NCBI RefSeq assembly: GCF_900086715.1
Contig: NZ_FLKH01000010.1
Span: forward strand, 62,001-126,000
Origin: Gracilibacillus timonensis
GTDB lineage: Bacteria; Bacillota; Bacilli; Bacillales; Amphibacillaceae
DNA: 64,000 nt
Direction of reading: 5' to 3'
How positions within the stretch are numbered: position 1 is the first letter of the stretch; every line of letters starts with the position of its first letter. Positions 44,396-52,989 of this stretch are shown piece by piece. Both the position numbers and the translations under genes were made by a program. A model generated the notes under the pieces. The model was not told the DNA's origin and did no database searches. It worked only from the letters and a program-made list of their open reading frames with translations.

Positions 44396-45304
44396 ATGCA
44401 GCAACCAACTTCTAAACCACTCGGGTTTGGTGAAATATTAGACCAAACCTTTCGTATCATTAAATCAAACTTTAAAGAACTATTTATGATCAGCTTCTGG
44501 GTGATCATCCCCATTATCGTTCTTCAAACATTGTTATTAACATTAACTGGAAGATCGTTTGTTTTTGGAGGGGATATTGGCGAAGGAGCGTTTAATCAAC
44601 TGATAAATGGCGCAGAATCTATTGCTACTACCTCTCCTATTGATGATCTCACAAGCAGCTTGATCAGTCTGCTTATCCTATTTGCCCTACCTATCTTAGG
44701 TGGAGGGATCATTTGGACGGTGAAATATGCACGAGAAGGTCAGAAACCAGTTGCAAAAGAGATGATCAAAAAGGCACTGCCTAGATATTGGCCGATGTTC
44801 TGGAGTACACTGTTGATTGTCCTAATCGTTTTTGCTGCCATCTTCTTCCCAATACTTATCGTCGCCTTTATTATCGGCATGTTCCTCGTTATTGAACCTA
44901 TTATGGGGGCTATTATGGCGATACTGCTTGGATTAGGCTTCTTTATTGGCTTGGGTTTATTATTCACAAGATTTACCCTTTTCTTACCAGCTGTTTTATT
45001 TGAAAAAGTAGCGCCAGGACTGGGGAAAAGCTGGCATTTAACTAAAAAACAAACATGGAAATTTTTCGGTTTGTTTATTATATTAAGTATTATAACGTCC
45101 GTCATTAGCATGATCATTTCCATTCCACTGACATTTCTTGGAGACAGCGTGCTTTATCATGTACTAAGTAACGTTTTTTCCTTAGTCACCACAATCATCT
45201 TTATTGTCGGCTATGCCGTGATTTACTTTGAATCTACCATTCGTCAGGAAGGCACCGATTTAAAATCAATGATCGATGAATACCATACGTCAGAGTCTCA
45301 TTAA
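44396..45304 (+). CDS. polytopic membrane protein (GPDPase membrane-domain-like)
   Basis: 302 residues with six or so membrane helices. It begins KPLGFGEILDQTFRIIKSNFKELF (about 7-30), the opening typical of the glycerophosphoryl diester phosphodiesterase membrane-domain/DUF975-like proteins that stand before MoxR clusters in bacilli. A strong AAGGAGG precedes the ATG. It is followed by the DUF4129-DUF4350-MoxR-DUF58 genes, with a 150-bp gap holding a REP-like hairpin. No catalytic motif is visible; probably a membrane component of that module. Confidence 0.75.
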   Translation: MQQPTSKPLGFGEILDQTFRIIKSNFKELFMISFWVIIPIIVLQTLLLTLTGRSFVFGGDIGEGAFNQLINGAESIATTSPIDDLTSSLISLLILFALPILGGGIIWTVKYAREGQKPVAKEMIKKALPRYWPMFWSTLLIVLIVFAAIFFPILIVAFIIGMFLVIEPIMGAIMAILLGLGFFIGLGLLFTRFTLFLPAVLFEKVAPGLGKSWHLTKKQTWKFFGLFIILSIITSVISMIISIPLTFLGDSVLYHVLSNVFSLVTTIIFIVGYAVIYFESTIRQEGTDLKSMIDEYHTSESH

Positions 45305-45375
45305 AAAGCTCTGCATAACTTAAAAATGTTGTTTCCTAACCATTTATTCAGCATTCTGGAAACACTTGAAGGTTT

Positions 45376-45435
45376 AAGCGACTTCGTTCAGTAGGTAATT
45401 CTCTTGCCACTGAACGATACAGACGCTTAACACTG
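45376..45435. repeat. REP-like hairpin, relative of the 146-bp repeat
   Basis: AAGCGACTTCGTTCAGT and ACTGAACGATACAGACGCTT form a stem; the text matches the ends of the 21865-22153 units (CTTCGTTCAG, CTGAACGATA, GACGCTTAAC). It sits immediately upstream of the ribosome site of the DUF4129 gene, so it may affect that message. Confidence 0.7.
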
Positions 45436-45453
45436 TTAAAAAGGAGAATACCT

Positions 45454-46107
45454 ATGCACTATTCCCAAACGGAACAAGAACGACTAGAGGAGATCCTATC
45501 TCGGGAAGAATACCAAATCTATTATGAGGATCATCGAAATTTCCTAGAACGGGCTTGGGATAGTTTTCGAGAATGGTTTCAGGAGAATATCCTTGCCAGA
45601 CTTTTTGAAAACTGGGAGGCTTCCTCAACCACAGGCAATATCGTAACCGGTGTGATTCTGTTTCTACTGGCTTTAGTCATTCTTATTGGACTAATTATGT
45701 TGATCATGACCATCGTACGCAAGAAGAAACTAAAACACTATAAACCCCTTGGTCAACAAGGCGCCTTGGATTGGAGTTATCTTGATCACCTCCAGGCAGC
45801 GGAATCATGTGAAGCAAATCAGGAATATCACGCCGCTACCAGACATCTATTTCTTGCCTTATTGTTACACCTTAACCAAGAAAAATGGCTGAAAGCACAA
45901 CAATGGAAAACCAACCGAGAATACTATCAGGAACTGCAGCAAACCGATCCTGCCATGGCTAGCCCATTTTATCGATTTGCCATCTTTTTTGAAAAAGTGA
46001 TGTATGGGGAACATCAGATAACAGAAGCAGACTATCAAGACTTCAAGAAATCGGTAACCAAGGTGATCGAAACGCAGACTGAAATGAAAGAGACAGGTGA
46101 ACAATAA
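45454..46107 (+). CDS. DUF4129 membrane protein
   Basis: 217 residues: a soluble N-terminal region, one membrane helix (about 63-88) and a cytoplasmic domain with ARxHLF-like text (YHAATRHLFLALLLHLN, about 125-141) and the late FEKVMYG motif, both marks of DUF4129. These proteins are encoded with MoxR ATPases and DUF58 proteins and are thought to be part of a membrane complex of unknown role. Its stop overlaps the next start (TAATG). Confidence 0.85.
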   Translation: MHYSQTEQERLEEILSREEYQIYYEDHRNFLERAWDSFREWFQENILARLFENWEASSTTGNIVTGVILFLLALVILIGLIMLIMTIVRKKKLKHYKPLGQQGALDWSYLDHLQAAESCEANQEYHAATRHLFLALLLHLNQEKWLKAQQWKTNREYYQELQQTDPAMASPFYRFAIFFEKVMYGEHQITEADYQDFKKSVTKVIETQTEMKETGEQ

Positions 46108-47222
46108 TGTTTGGTAAAAAAACTTGGATCATTGGCGCCGTTTTTTTCTTATTACTAATTGGAGTGAGTATGCTCACCGCTAACCAAACACCAACACAAT
46201 ATCCTCCTTATCTAGTCGATTCACCCTCCCCAACTGGTTTAAAGGCGCTTTATACCTATCTGGAGGATAATGAATATGATGTGCAGCAGGCAGAAGGTTT
46301 ATCGGATTCTACGGATCATTCACTACGAATGATGGTTAACCCAGATCTCCCCTCGGATCAATCCGTGGAGGATGCTTATCAATCTTACATAGAAGCGGGA
46401 AACACAGTGGTACTTGCCAAAGAAAACCCACAAGATTTTTTTGGGGTGAATACGATAATGACCGACCAATCACTATCCAACGAACCTGTAGAGATATTTC
46501 ATCATGAGCAACCTTTGACCGTATCCCTACAAAGCGATATGGCGATTGAACCAGAAGAGAACGATCATGTACTGCTCACTACCAGCGATGATCAGGTGAT
46601 TGCGTTGGAGCGGCCAATAGGCGAGGGCTCCTTGATTGTGTTGACAGAGCCAAATTGGTTAACCAACGAAGGGATTACGGCACAAGATCAGACCGATGCC
46701 GTCTTTGCCACCATCCCGTTTGACCAACAGCCGTCGATTGTGTTTGATGAATTCAGCGCAGCAGATATTGGCAGTGTCTCACCATTCGACCTATATCCTG
46801 GATGGGCTTATGTCTTACTCGTTCAAGGTATCATCTTAGCTATTTTCATTCTATGGAAACAAGGAAAACGATTCGGCCCGGTATACCCTGTGCGCGAAGA
46901 AACGGTTCGCTTAAGCGATGAAAGAATTCAAGCCATTGCTATTTGGCAGACAAAAGGAAAAAACTATACGGCAGCTATACAAAATCAATTAACCTACCTA
47001 AAAGAAGCCGTCCGTCTGCGTTACGGCTTACCTCACCATGATAGCTGGGAGGTACGATTAAACTTACTGAAGAAAAAGCAGACATCCTTATCAACACAAC
47101 AAGTACAACAGCTAAGTCAACATTTTACAGCAGTTGAGGATAACCTGCTCATTCATAAACAGGAATTTCTAGCACTATCCCAAACGATTGACACGATTCG
47201 GAAAGAGGTGGAGGAAACATGA
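46107..47222 (+). CDS. DUF4350 membrane protein
   Basis: 371 residues. An N-terminal helix (about 6-22), then SPSPTGLKALYTYLEDNEYDV (about 39-59), the DUF4350 signature, in an extracytoplasmic GATase-like fold, a second helix near 232-250 (VLLVQGIILAIFILW) and a cytoplasmic tail. It lies between DUF4129 and MoxR with overlapping start/stop codons on both sides, showing tight translational coupling. Confidence 0.85.
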   Translation: MFGKKTWIIGAVFFLLLIGVSMLTANQTPTQYPPYLVDSPSPTGLKALYTYLEDNEYDVQQAEGLSDSTDHSLRMMVNPDLPSDQSVEDAYQSYIEAGNTVVLAKENPQDFFGVNTIMTDQSLSNEPVEIFHHEQPLTVSLQSDMAIEPEENDHVLLTTSDDQVIALERPIGEGSLIVLTEPNWLTNEGITAQDQTDAVFATIPFDQQPSIVFDEFSAADIGSVSPFDLYPGWAYVLLVQGIILAIFILWKQGKRFGPVYPVREETVRLSDERIQAIAIWQTKGKNYTAAIQNQLTYLKEAVRLRYGLPHHDSWEVRLNLLKKKQTSLSTQQVQQLSQHFTAVEDNLLIHKQEFLALSQTIDTIRKEVEET

Positions 47223-48148
47223 AAACAAATATAACAACTTTATTAGAAAACTATGAAAAACAAATAATTGGTCAAGGAAATAATCTACGCCTTTTGTTAA
47301 CAGCTGCTTTGGCTGGAGGACATGTATTAATTGAAGGCGTGCCCGGCACAGGTAAAACACAGATGGTCAAAACACTGGCCAAACTTCTGGATAGTGATTT
47401 CAAACGGGTTCAGTTCACCCCGGATTTGCTGCCAAGCGATATTACGGGCAGCTCTATCTATAACATGAAGGATCAGGCCTTCCAAACGTTAAAAGGGCCG
47501 ATTTTTACCAACGTGCTCTTGGCCGATGAAATCAATCGGACACCTGCGAAAACCCAAGCTGCCTTATTAGAGGCCATGGAAGAAAAACAGGTTACGATCC
47601 AAGGAGAGACCTATGCCTTACCTGACTTCTTCTTTGTGGCAGCAACGCAGAATCCGATTGAATTTGAGGGGACCTATCCCCTCCCAGAAGCCCAACAAGA
47701 TCGTTTCTATTTTAAATTACAGATTAATTTCCCTCAGTTGGAAGAAGAGGTTGCTATTCTACAAATGGTGATTCAACAGCAAAATAACCTGGAAGAAGTA
47801 GAAGCCATCTTCTCCAACACAGAAATTCAACGATTGCAAGCCGACATACAAACGGTCAATATAAGTCATGAAATAGCAGATTATATTATGAAAATTGTCC
47901 GAAAAACAAGAGAACTAGAATCTATCCAGCATGGGGCCAGCACACGAGCAGCCATCGCCATCGCTAAAACAGCTCAAGCATGGGCCTTTTTAGAGGACCG
48001 TGATTATATTACACCAGATGATGTAAAAATGGTGGCCATTCCGAGCCTCCGTCATCGCGTACAATTATCACCATATGCAGAATTGGAAGGATCTGATATT
48101 GATGAGACGATTAAAGAACTTGTGGGATCGGTTACTGTTCCGCGATAA
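47219..48148 (+). CDS. MoxR-family AAA+ ATPase
   Basis: 309 residues: Walker A GVPGTGKT (40-47), Walker B VLLADEIN (99-106), sensor 1 VAATQNPIEFEGTYPLPEAQQDRF (about 139-162), and a C-terminal lid with STRAAIAIAKTAQAWAFL and DYITPDDVKMVA. MoxR ATPases act with von Willebrand A-type (DUF58) partners as chaperones for complex assembly or metal insertion. Overlaps DUF4350 by ATGA and DUF58 by about 47 bases. Confidence 0.95.
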   Translation: MKTNITTLLENYEKQIIGQGNNLRLLLTAALAGGHVLIEGVPGTGKTQMVKTLAKLLDSDFKRVQFTPDLLPSDITGSSIYNMKDQAFQTLKGPIFTNVLLADEINRTPAKTQAALLEAMEEKQVTIQGETYALPDFFFVAATQNPIEFEGTYPLPEAQQDRFYFKLQINFPQLEEEVAILQMVIQQQNNLEEVEAIFSNTEIQRLQADIQTVNISHEIADYIMKIVRKTRELESIQHGASTRAAIAIAKTAQAWAFLEDRDYITPDDVKMVAIPSLRHRVQLSPYAELEGSDIDETIKELVGSVTVPR

Positions 48149-49457
48149 GGGAATACTACCAACCTACACACTCGTTATCTATTACACTATTTTCCTTGCC
48201 GCCTTGGTGCTAATATCATTTTGGCAATTTTCCTGGTTGTTTCTTGGCATCACCACATTAGTGATGTTAGGGTTAGTAGCCATCGATGCCTTCTTGCTTC
48301 CTAATCGACAACAATTCGATGTGTCCCGCCAAGCGGAAGAGGAAATAGAGCGATATCAAGAACAAACGATAAATATTAACATCGAAAACCGAACCAATGC
48401 CCGTTTTGCCGTGCGCTTTATCGATGACAGCCCACGTTCTTTTCAAGCAAATTATCCAGATCTGCAACCTTTAGCGGAACGCAGCCAGCTCTTACTTCCT
48501 TATCAGATACAGCCAACTGTTAGAGGAGATTATCTGCTTGATAAAGTATATATACGTGTTCGCAGTAAATGGGGGTTGTGGGAAAGACAATTAACCTATA
48601 GCCTACCAAACGCTGTTCAAGTCATTCCTAACCTTGCAGAAACCAAGCGTTATTTAGAAAATGCGCAACGCTATTTATTGCATGAGGGGATTAAAATTCG
48701 AAAAACGCGCAGTGGAGAAGGAGAATTCAGTAAAGTAAGAAGTTACGTTATCGGAGATGATCCACGAACGATCAACTGGCGACAGTCAGCCAAGCAGCAA
48801 GAATTAATGACCAACGAATATGAACCGGAACACGGTAAGTACGTCACGATTCTGATTGATTGCGGACGTACAATGGGGGTTGAACTAAAGGAAAGCAATC
48901 GGTTAGAGAAAACGATTGAAGCTTCTATCACCTTAGCCGCTGCTGCATTGGATAATGGGGACCATGTATCAGTTATTGCGTTTTCCAAAGATATCAAAGC
49001 CGTTGTTCCTGCTGGCCGGGGATTAGAGCACCTCCATACCATTTTGCATGCCATTTATGATCTAACCGTAGATGCGCAGGAATCGAACTATACACTGGCT
49101 TTTCAACACGCACAAAGTCTCCAAAGAAAAAGGAGTATGATGATACTCTTCAGTGACATGCAATCCTTTGCCAATGAGAACTACCCATTATTTTATATGC
49201 AGCGGGTCAGACGGAAACACTTATTTATTATGCTTGGTATCAAGGATGAACTCTTACAACAGCAAATAGCAAGCAAACCAGTCAGTACCTTACAAGCAAT
49301 GAAAAAAAGCGAGGCGCAAAGACAATCCATTTCGCAAAAGGAATTTGCTAACAAATGGAGCAAGCATGGTCTTCCCATGCTTGAAACCCCTAGAGATCGC
49401 TTAGCTGCAACGGCTATCTCTCATTATATTGATACATTAAACAGAGGGTTGTTGTAA
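48102..49457 (+). CDS. DUF58 (von Willebrand factor A-like) protein
   Basis: About 451 residues, with two membrane helices near the N-terminus (about 25-60), a beta domain, then RSGEGEFSKVRSYVIGDDPRTINWRQSAKQ (DUF58 core) and a vWA-like metal-site stretch ILIDCGRTMG. Partner of the MoxR ATPase; B. subtilis YeaD has the same place next to YeaC. The start at 48102 (MRRLKNLW) is chosen over 48075; both lie inside the MoxR gene. Its 3' end overlaps the convergent SpoIIM-like gene by 21 bases. Confidence 0.9.
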   Translation: MRRLKNLWDRLLFRDKGILPTYTLVIYYTIFLAALVLISFWQFSWLFLGITTLVMLGLVAIDAFLLPNRQQFDVSRQAEEEIERYQEQTININIENRTNARFAVRFIDDSPRSFQANYPDLQPLAERSQLLLPYQIQPTVRGDYLLDKVYIRVRSKWGLWERQLTYSLPNAVQVIPNLAETKRYLENAQRYLLHEGIKIRKTRSGEGEFSKVRSYVIGDDPRTINWRQSAKQQELMTNEYEPEHGKYVTILIDCGRTMGVELKESNRLEKTIEASITLAAAALDNGDHVSVIAFSKDIKAVVPAGRGLEHLHTILHAIYDLTVDAQESNYTLAFQHAQSLQRKRSMMILFSDMQSFANENYPLFYMQRVRRKHLFIMLGIKDELLQQQIASKPVSTLQAMKKSEAQRQSISQKEFANKWSKHGLPMLETPRDRLAATAISHYIDTLNRGLL

Positions 49458-50411
49458 CAGTCTCTCCCGCTTTTGTCTCAAATAGTTACCGATCAACATA
49501 TAAGCAGCCAGAGCTACTGCGGTAATCGCGGCCACGGCATACTTCCACTCCAACGATATGTCAGATGGAGTAATATAACCTTCAATGATACCAGCGATGA
49601 TAAATAAAGGAATTGTCCCTATCAGCAGTTGAACCGATCGGGTCGTTTGTTTTTTCAGCTGGTATCCTCTTGAATGAATGCCTGGCACGAATATTTTGTA
49701 ACCCATCAAGAGCCCGGCTCCACCTGCAATAAAAATAGCAAGTAGCTCAATCACACCATGTGGAACGATATAGGCCCAGAACACATATGTACTGCTTGAA
49801 TTCCAGAATACCGCAGCCAAGGCACCGATTATAATGCCGTTATAAACCAGCACGTAAACCGTCAGAAGACCAAGGGTAATCCCGCCAGCGAATGCCATTA
49901 CCGCCACCTGAATATTATTGGTCAGGATCTCCGTCGACATTAGCGGGGCATTCACATCCGGTGATGATTCACCAAGCGAGGTCGGATCAACGGATTGTGT
50001 CATTTCTTCTGGTAAAATACCATATAAATAAGATGGATTGTTTATCACAGCAAAAAAGCTAGCCAAACCACCAAGCGTAAATAGCAGCATCGCAATCAGA
50101 ACGGCTTTCCATTGCTCTAAAAGCAAACCAACGAATTTATGTGAGAAGAAATGATAGATTTGCTTCCAAGAAGAATGCTGTGAGCGATATAATATATTAT
50201 GTGCTTTCCCTACTAGTTCGTTTAAATATCTGGTAATATCTTCGTTGGCAAAATACGTTTGACTATAGGAAAGCTGTCTTGCTACTTTTTGATAAATTTG
50301 TTGAAATTCATTAATGCTATCACTGCTCTTTTTCTTAGGTACTTCCGTAATGAGTTGCTCTAGTTTTTCCCAATCCTGTCGATTTTGTTTAATAAATTGA
50401 TTTAGCTGCAT
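49437..50411 (-). CDS. SpoIIM/DUF95-family membrane protein
   Basis: 324 residues: a soluble helical N-terminal third with LNQFIKQNRQDWEKLEQLI (start of DUF95) and AHNILYRS (about 110), then six or so membrane helices with NNIQVAVMAFAGGITLG and PHGVIELLAIFIAGGAGL, conserved in the stage II sporulation protein M superfamily. This longer form is typical of MoxR-linked clusters rather than the sporulation engulfment SpoIIM. Encoded convergently to DUF58. Confidence 0.88.
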   Translation of the reverse strand: MQLNQFIKQNRQDWEKLEQLITEVPKKKSSDSINEFQQIYQKVARQLSYSQTYFANEDITRYLNELVGKAHNILYRSQHSSWKQIYHFFSHKFVGLLLEQWKAVLIAMLLFTLGGLASFFAVINNPSYLYGILPEEMTQSVDPTSLGESSPDVNAPLMSTEILTNNIQVAVMAFAGGITLGLLTVYVLVYNGIIIGALAAVFWNSSSTYVFWAYIVPHGVIELLAIFIAGGAGLLMGYKIFVPGIHSRGYQLKKQTTRSVQLLIGTIPLFIIAGIIEGYITPSDISLEWKYAVAAITAVALAAYMLIGNYLRQKRERLLQQPSV

Positions 50412-50570
50412 AACATCACCTTTTATTTTTTATCCTAGTGCCACCGAATAATGCCCACTGCCACATGGATAAAGTATGCTTTAACCTATATGTTATTATA
50501 ATGGTTAAAACGCCCAAATAACAAGTCAAACTCTTATACCGAAACAAATTATAGAAAGAGTGGTCATCCT

Positions 50571-51347
50571 ATGGAACAAGAACAACTACAGGTCAAGACA
50601 CCAGAATATGTCTCCCTGCAATTCAAGTTAGCTGGCTTAGGTTCAAGAACTGCCGCGTATCTGATTGATTATGCCATTTTAGTGGTCTCACAAATCATCT
50701 TAACCTTTATTTTATTTTTTTCATTGTCATTTGATGCGGGTGCTTTTTATTTCGATCAAAATACATTATTTATTACCCTTTACCTCATTGCCATTTTTGT
50801 GCTTAATCTCGGTTATTTTGCACTTCTTGAATTTTTTTGGCGCGGAAAGACGATCGGAAAAAAATTACTTGGCATTCGCGTGATTCAGGAGAATGGTCAT
50901 AATGTTACATTTTTATCTAGTTTGATACGCAATTTCATCCGCTTGCTGGATGTCTATGTCATTGGAATGGTACTAATCTTTGCCCATCCAAAACATAAAC
51001 GACTCGGAGATTTAGCGGCTGGTACACTGGTTATACACGAACAAGGAAAGAATTCTTCTAAAAAAAATGCAGTGGAACAATATATTGAAAAGTGCGGGCT
51101 CCATAAAGAGGATTTGACATTGGAATCTTTTGATATACAACAATTTCATCAGCGAGACTGGCAGTTATTGAATACCTATGTCCATCGAATAATAACCATT
51201 CAGCAAAAAGAAAAACCAATCCTAACCGAACAAGTAAGTGAAATCCTGTTACCAAAAATCGATACCAGGATCAACCAATATTCACTCAGCAATGAATCGA
51301 TACTGCTGTTGCTTTATTTGCATTTGAAGGATGAATGGGAGTATTAA
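50571..51347 (+). CDS. RDD-family membrane protein
   Basis: 258 residues. The RDD domain spans about 14-160: LGSRTAAYLIDYAILV in helix 1 (Arg, Asp-Asp equivalents), TIGKKLLGIRVIQENG between helices and RLGDLAAGTLVI at the end, with three or four membrane helices. The C-terminal 95 residues are soluble. Divergent from the SpoIIM-like gene, and RDD proteins are regular members of MoxR-DUF58 clusters. Biochemical role unknown; some RDD proteins affect ion exchange or salt tolerance. Confidence 0.9.
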   Translation: MEQEQLQVKTPEYVSLQFKLAGLGSRTAAYLIDYAILVVSQIILTFILFFSLSFDAGAFYFDQNTLFITLYLIAIFVLNLGYFALLEFFWRGKTIGKKLLGIRVIQENGHNVTFLSSLIRNFIRLLDVYVIGMVLIFAHPKHKRLGDLAAGTLVIHEQGKNSSKKNAVEQYIEKCGLHKEDLTLESFDIQQFHQRDWQLLNTYVHRIITIQQKEKPILTEQVSEILLPKIDTRINQYSLSNESILLLLYLHLKDEWEY

Positions 51348-51364
51348 GAATAATTAACAAATAA

Positions 51365-51402
51365 GCGCGGCACTTCTCGTCTGGAGAAAGTGCCGCGTTT
51401 TT
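51365..51402 (+). terminator. terminator of the RDD gene
   Basis: GCGCGGCACTT and AAGTGCCGCGT pair around a 12-base loop, followed by T5. Confidence 0.88.
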
Positions 51403-51435
51403 AGTATGACAGACAAAAGGTTTGCTCAAGGCACG

Positions 51436-51700
51436 ATTCTTATGGACTGTGGAACGGGATTTGCTCTTTTTCAGTCCGCGAGATTCTTACGGACAAAATT
51501 TCACGATTCTCCGGTTTTTTGTCCGTGAGATCCATTCTTACGGACAAAATTTCATGATTCTCCGCTTTTTTGTCCGTGAGATTCATTCTTACGGACAGTA
51601 TTTCACGATTCTCCGCTTTTTTGTCCGTGAGATCCATTCTTACGGACAAAATTTCATGATTCTCCGCTTTTTTGTCCGTGAGATCGAATCGGTCTTGTTT
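51436..51700. repeat. 51-bp tandem repeat array (five units, two arm types)
   Basis: One unit has arms TGGACTG/CAGTCCG; four units have ACGGACA/TGTCCGT at 51491, 51542, 51593 and 51644 (exact 51-bp period). The arm-flanking text TTCTTACGGAC and GTCCGTGAGATYCATTC is the same as at 58.7 kb and 13.4 kb. The 98-codon frame through it only translates the repeat. It lies between the RDD gene and a convergent small gene. Confidence 0.95.
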
Positions 51701-51751
51701 TCCTCAGTCCCTAACTAAGATCAAAACGCTCAACTAATTTATTTTCCCCAA

Positions 51752-51780
51752 ACAAAAAACCCCCTGACTATGCAGGAGGT
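51752..51780 (-). terminator. terminator of the 55-residue gene
   Basis: CCTCCTG and CAGGGGG pair around a 6-base loop, followed by T6 on the minus strand. Confidence 0.8.
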
Positions 51781-51810
51781 ATAGCGACACATTTGGAAAT
51801 GTGTAATAAA

Positions 51811-51978
51811 TTATCTCAAGTGTTTCCCAGCAATAGCTGGCTGAACTTGTGCGTTGGGTGTTTCTACGTTCAGCTCTGCTTTTCGTTTTTTTCTGCGGGA
51901 TGAAACTTTCTCCATCGCAGATAAAACTAGAAAAGTAAGCAGAATAGTTAACGACACCATGTATAAAGAAGTTACCAT
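51811..51978 (-). CDS. 55-residue single-pass membrane protein
   Basis: ATG at 51978 follows AAAGGGGA. The product has one membrane helix (about 3-21, SLYMVSLTILLTFLVLSAM), then a very basic patch SSRRKKRKAE (about 26-35) and a polar tail: an N-out/C-in topology by the positive-inside rule. A proper terminator follows 30 bases later. The long frame on the same strand at 51734-52030 is a shadow. Function unknown. Confidence 0.7.
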   Translation of the reverse strand: MVTSLYMVSLTILLTFLVLSAMEKVSSRRKKRKAELNVETPNAQVQPAIAGKHLR

Positions 51979-52257
51979 AGTAAACTATCCCCTTTCCTAA
52001 AAAAATATCATGCTTATCTTTTGAATACACTTATATCGTACCATATTTTTTTAATTTGTAAATGATATTTATGAAATTCTTTTAAATTCTTTTAAATTCT
52101 CTAACTTCTCCTTAAATGCTTCGATTTTGTAACCGTTCTGTAACATTTCAAGGCTAGCCATGATTTGTGTCTATTCATTCAACCTATGAATATTTATTCA
52201 ACTGTCTTCGCTCAGAAAATCCCCCTTCTTTTCTGCAATGAAGAGGGATAAAACAGT

Positions 52258-52989
52258 TTATGATGAATGATTCGCTAAGTGAATATAGATATCTCTTAGA
52301 TTGCGAAAGCCCATTTCTTCAGCCTTCACTATGTTCTCGGACCATAATTGAGCGGTTGCTGCAGCATCATATAAGGCATGATGACGTTGTTTAATTGGGA
52401 TCGAATAATACTCACACCAATCATCCAAATGGACATGATCTATTTCTGGTGACACCACTTTTGTTAAAAAATTGGTGTCAATAATGCGATGTTGAAAATT
52501 CTTTCTCGTTACATTCCAGCTTGCCTGCTCCATAAACTGTTTCTCATGGCTGGAATGGTGCGCAACTAGTGTGTCATTTTGCACGAAACGGTAGAATTCA
52601 CGCAACACGTCTAAGAGCGGCTGAGCTTGTGTTAGTTCCCATGCCGTAATCCCTGTCAAGTCTGCGATTTCTTCAGAGGGGGGCAAGGCATTATAAATGG
52701 TTTTATAAAAGAGCTGGTTCTCTAATACATCTGCGCCTTTCATTTTCACCGCACCAATGGATAGCATTCGATCGCCATGATAAGGATAAAAACCAGTTGT
52801 TTCGATATCAAATACGACGACAGGAAGTTGTCGAAAGGGGACGTGCAGGGCATCCTTTTGTTTTAATTCCTTCTGCAAATTACGAATAAAGGCAATTTTA
52901 CGAGCATCGGTCTGACTGGAAACCGGATTGATTTCGGTGATTTTTCCTGACATTTGTTTGATAAATGCTAACATTTGATTCATAATCAT
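52258..52989 (-). CDS. DnaQ-like 3'-5' exonuclease
   Basis: About 243 residues. The DEDDh exonuclease domain begins at about 60 with VVFDIETTGFYP (Exo I, Asp and Glu metal ligands), continues with the LVAHHSSHEKQF region (Exo II) and ends with RHHALYDAAATAQLW (Exo III, catalytic His/Asp). It lacks a polymerase domain, so it is a free-standing exonuclease of the PolC-epsilon type. Its ATG overlaps the stop of the upstream DUF294 gene as ATGA, indicating a functional pair. Confidence 0.88.
   Translation of the reverse strand: MIMNQMLAFIKQMSGKITEINPVSSQTDARKIAFIRNLQKELKQKDALHVPFRQLPVVVFDIETTGFYPYHGDRMLSIGAVKMKGADVLENQLFYKTIYNALPPSEEIADLTGITAWELTQAQPLLDVLREFYRFVQNDTLVAHHSSHEKQFMEQASWNVTRKNFQHRIIDTNFLTKVVSPEIDHVHLDDWCEYYSIPIKQRHHALYDAAATAQLWSENIVKAEEMGFRNLRDIYIHLANHSS

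Noticed and set aside
51422-51718. 98-codon ORF with a repeating FVREIHSYGQNF pattern
   Set aside because: It is simply the translation of the 51-bp repeat (51 is divisible by 3) and has no ribosome site; the opposite strand is equally open.
51734-52030. 98-codon minus-strand ORF
   Set aside because: Out of frame with the small membrane protein at 51811-51978, which has the ribosome site and the terminator.
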